Shown in pieces: positions 63,018 through 64,000 of a stretch of DNA of 64,000 bases. The stretch comes from Kiloniella laminariae DSM 19542. GTDB lineage: Bacteria; Pseudomonadota; Alphaproteobacteria; Kiloniellales; Kiloniellaceae. The stretch covers positions 448,605-512,604 of the forward strand of contig NZ_KB893134.1 of assembly GCF_000374005.1 (NCBI RefSeq), in the 5' to 3' direction. The notes under the pieces were generated by a model. It did no database searches. It was given only the letters and a program-made list of their open reading frames with translations, and was not told the origin of the DNA. Numbering within the stretch: position 1 is the stretch's first letter; every line of letters starts with the position of its first letter. The position numbers and the translations under genes were made by a program.

Positions 63018-63856
63018 TTGTTTTCCTCTTTTGTTTGCATTCCTGCTGTATCTGTCTCTTTTGATCTCGCGGTTTCCTTTTTTCTGCGGCTGGCAAGGTG
63101 AAAGGAAAGTCCGACGGCAATTGCCGAAATGGCAGAAACCATCAGGCCGAGCTTATGCGGCAGATCAGCGGTTCCCAATGACATGGCCCCGGCGACCAGC
63201 ACACAGGCCAGCATGGGGCGTGTGGTGAGGTACGGTAAAACCATGCCGATGAAGGTCGCGGACATGGCAAAGTCCAGGCCCCAGCTGTTCATTTGGGGGA
63301 AAAGTTCGCCCAAGGTAATGCCAATAACAGTGCAGAGAATCCAGTTGCCATACATGGTCAGAAAAGAGCCGAGATAAAACCACTGCAGGGAACCAAGGCG
63401 CCAGTTCTCGTCTGATTTCCGGATCTTGTCGGCCAGAATGGCGAAACTTTCATCGGTCAGGCCAAAAGCAATAACAGCACGCCAGGGGCCGGGCAGATGC
63501 TTGACGTCATCAACGATTGCTGCGGAATAGAGCAGGTGGCGCAGGTTCACGATAAATGTCGTTGCGATAATGATCAGAGGCCCTGTTCCGGCGCTGAGCA
63601 AGCCAAGGGCAATGAACTGGGACGAGCCGGCAAAAACAAAAACTGACATGGCAATTGCCCCAAGCGAAGAGAGGCCACTTTGTTCAGCCAGGGTGCCAAA
63701 GATGATGCCAAAAGGGATCGCACCAACAATCATCGGGATTGTGGCGCGACTTCCGGCAAAAACCTCTTTGAGGCGGTTTGGGCAACTTTGGCTTGTCCCG
63801 GTGCTGGCAAGGATTGTCGGAGAGGTACAGGCACCCGGATCATGCAGGTTTGTCAT
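63014..63856 (-). CDS. azlC: AzlC-type branched-chain amino acid exporter subunit
   Basis: A 280-residue membrane protein with about six to eight helices. The family pattern FAGSRATIPMIVGAIPFGIIFGTLAEQSGLSSLGAIAMSVFVFAGSSQFIALGLL is present, followed by VNLRHLLYSAAI and FGLTDESFAIL. With AzlD it forms an AzlCD exporter, as for azaleucine or branched-chain amino acids. The long hydrophilic N-terminus (about 35 residues) and a charged C-terminal tail (KKETARSKETDTAG) are unusual but harmless. It is first in the azlC-azlD pair. Confidence 0.93.
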   Translation of the reverse strand: MTNLHDPGACTSPTILASTGTSQSCPNRLKEVFAGSRATIPMIVGAIPFGIIFGTLAEQSGLSSLGAIAMSVFVFAGSSQFIALGLLSAGTGPLIIIATTFIVNLRHLLYSAAIVDDVKHLPGPWRAVIAFGLTDESFAILADKIRKSDENWRLGSLQWFYLGSFLTMYGNWILCTVIGITLGELFPQMNSWGLDFAMSATFIGMVLPYLTTRPMLACVLVAGAMSLGTADLPHKLGLMVSAISAIAVGLSFHLASRRKKETARSKETDTAGMQTKEENK

Positions 63857-63892
63857 GTCATATTTCTCGTTGGGTCTTGAATTGTATCAGAG

Positions 63893-64000
63893 CTAAAGGG
63901 TTAGGATCATGTAGATATCAGAGCGTTCGTATTCAGATTTCCCCAGGGGGTGTGCAGTTTCACAGAAGCCGAGTTTTCGATAGAGTTTCTGGGCATGGAG
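63893..64000 (-). CDS. GNAT family acetyltransferase, C-terminal end (cut by window)
   Basis: On the minus strand the last 35 codons of a gene are visible. They read AQKLYRKLGF, a typical GNAT motif A/B helix and turn, then SEYERSDIYMILTL before a TAG at 63895-63893. Such an ending is common in GNAT acetyltransferases. The acceptor cannot be told. The gene continues beyond base 64000 and lies 36 bases upstream of azlC on the same strand. Confidence 0.72.
   Translation of the reverse strand, partial: LHAQKLYRKLGFCETAHPLGKSEYERSDIYMILTL

Noticed and set aside
1-64000. Mobile element, prophage, CRISPR or defence island
   Set aside because: No transposase, integrase, phage structural gene, cas gene or spaced repeat array was found; gene content is metabolic and housekeeping throughout.

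Overview
The window reads as chromosomal DNA of a mid-GC alphaproteobacterium, most like a Rhodospirillales-type marine or aquatic organism. Pointers are the gltD-gltB gene order, an Hsp20-DUF1150 pair, two PAS_5-type proteins, the lptC-lptA-lptB-rpoN-hpf-ptsN string, a malate thiokinase pair (mtkAB), AcuI and glycine betaine demethylase. This lineage call is an inference from gene content. I see no rRNA, tRNA, insertion sequence, prophage or CRISPR array. The window is essentially core and metabolic DNA, and its most unusual content lies in RNA regulatory elements and small genes.

Layout. 1-5.7 kb: a truncated chemotaxis receptor, a PAS_5 protein, a glutathione S-transferase, a WYL regulator, AcuI and a DUF2946-like protein. 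5.9-7.9 kb: pseudouridine catabolism (psuK-psuG) ending in a strong terminator. 7.9-10.4 kb: a TetR regulator with its own palindromic operator, a lipase-like hydrolase and a ceramidase-like membrane protein in one operon. 10.5-12 kb: gabD. 12.1-14.6 kb: queC-queD-queE-queF behind a preQ1-I riboswitch. 14.7-15.3 kb: a second PAS_5 gene broken by an in-frame TAG. 15.5-19.3 kb: a fumarylacetoacetase-family hydrolase, then gbcB and gbcA (glycine betaine demethylase) on the minus strand; a clear cobalamin riboswitch precedes gbcA. 19.4-21.3 kb: an O-methyltransferase, an esterase and a DUF3012 lipoprotein.

21.5-25.9 kb: the ydbH-ynbE-ydbL envelope lipid-transport locus with an orphan gene inserted. 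26.4-28.5 kb: mtkA-mtkB. 28.7-32.7 kb: a CYTH-CHAD triphosphatase and polyphosphate kinase. 32.8-40.1 kb: a glycerol and lower-glycolysis block (glpK, glpR, gap, glpD, pyk) with a palindromic GlpR-like operator. 40.2-42.0 kb: a persulfide-handling module of an MBL hydrolase, a BigR/SqrR-type repressor and a membrane rhodanese. 42.1-44.7 kb: a hybrid-like histidine kinase, then hsp20 behind a ROSE-type RNA thermometer, then a DUF1150 gene.

44.8-51.8 kb, minus strand: rnd, kdsD, lptC, lptA, lptB, rpoN, hpf and ptsN, which couple LPS precursor synthesis and export with sigma-54 and PTS-Ntr regulation. 52.0-59.2 kb: an NDUFA9-like protein, then gltD and gltB for ammonium assimilation. 59.3-64 kb: a hypothetical gene, a second GST, a TPR protein, an NAD-dependent epimerase, a cupin, the azlC-azlD exporter and the 3' end of a GNAT acetyltransferase.

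The strongest candidate for something undescribed is the cobalamin riboswitch in front of gbcA. It would tie betaine demethylation to vitamin B12 status, and a second hairpin overlaps the gbcA ribosome binding site. The preQ1 and ROSE elements are known RNA classes placed where they make clear physiological sense.
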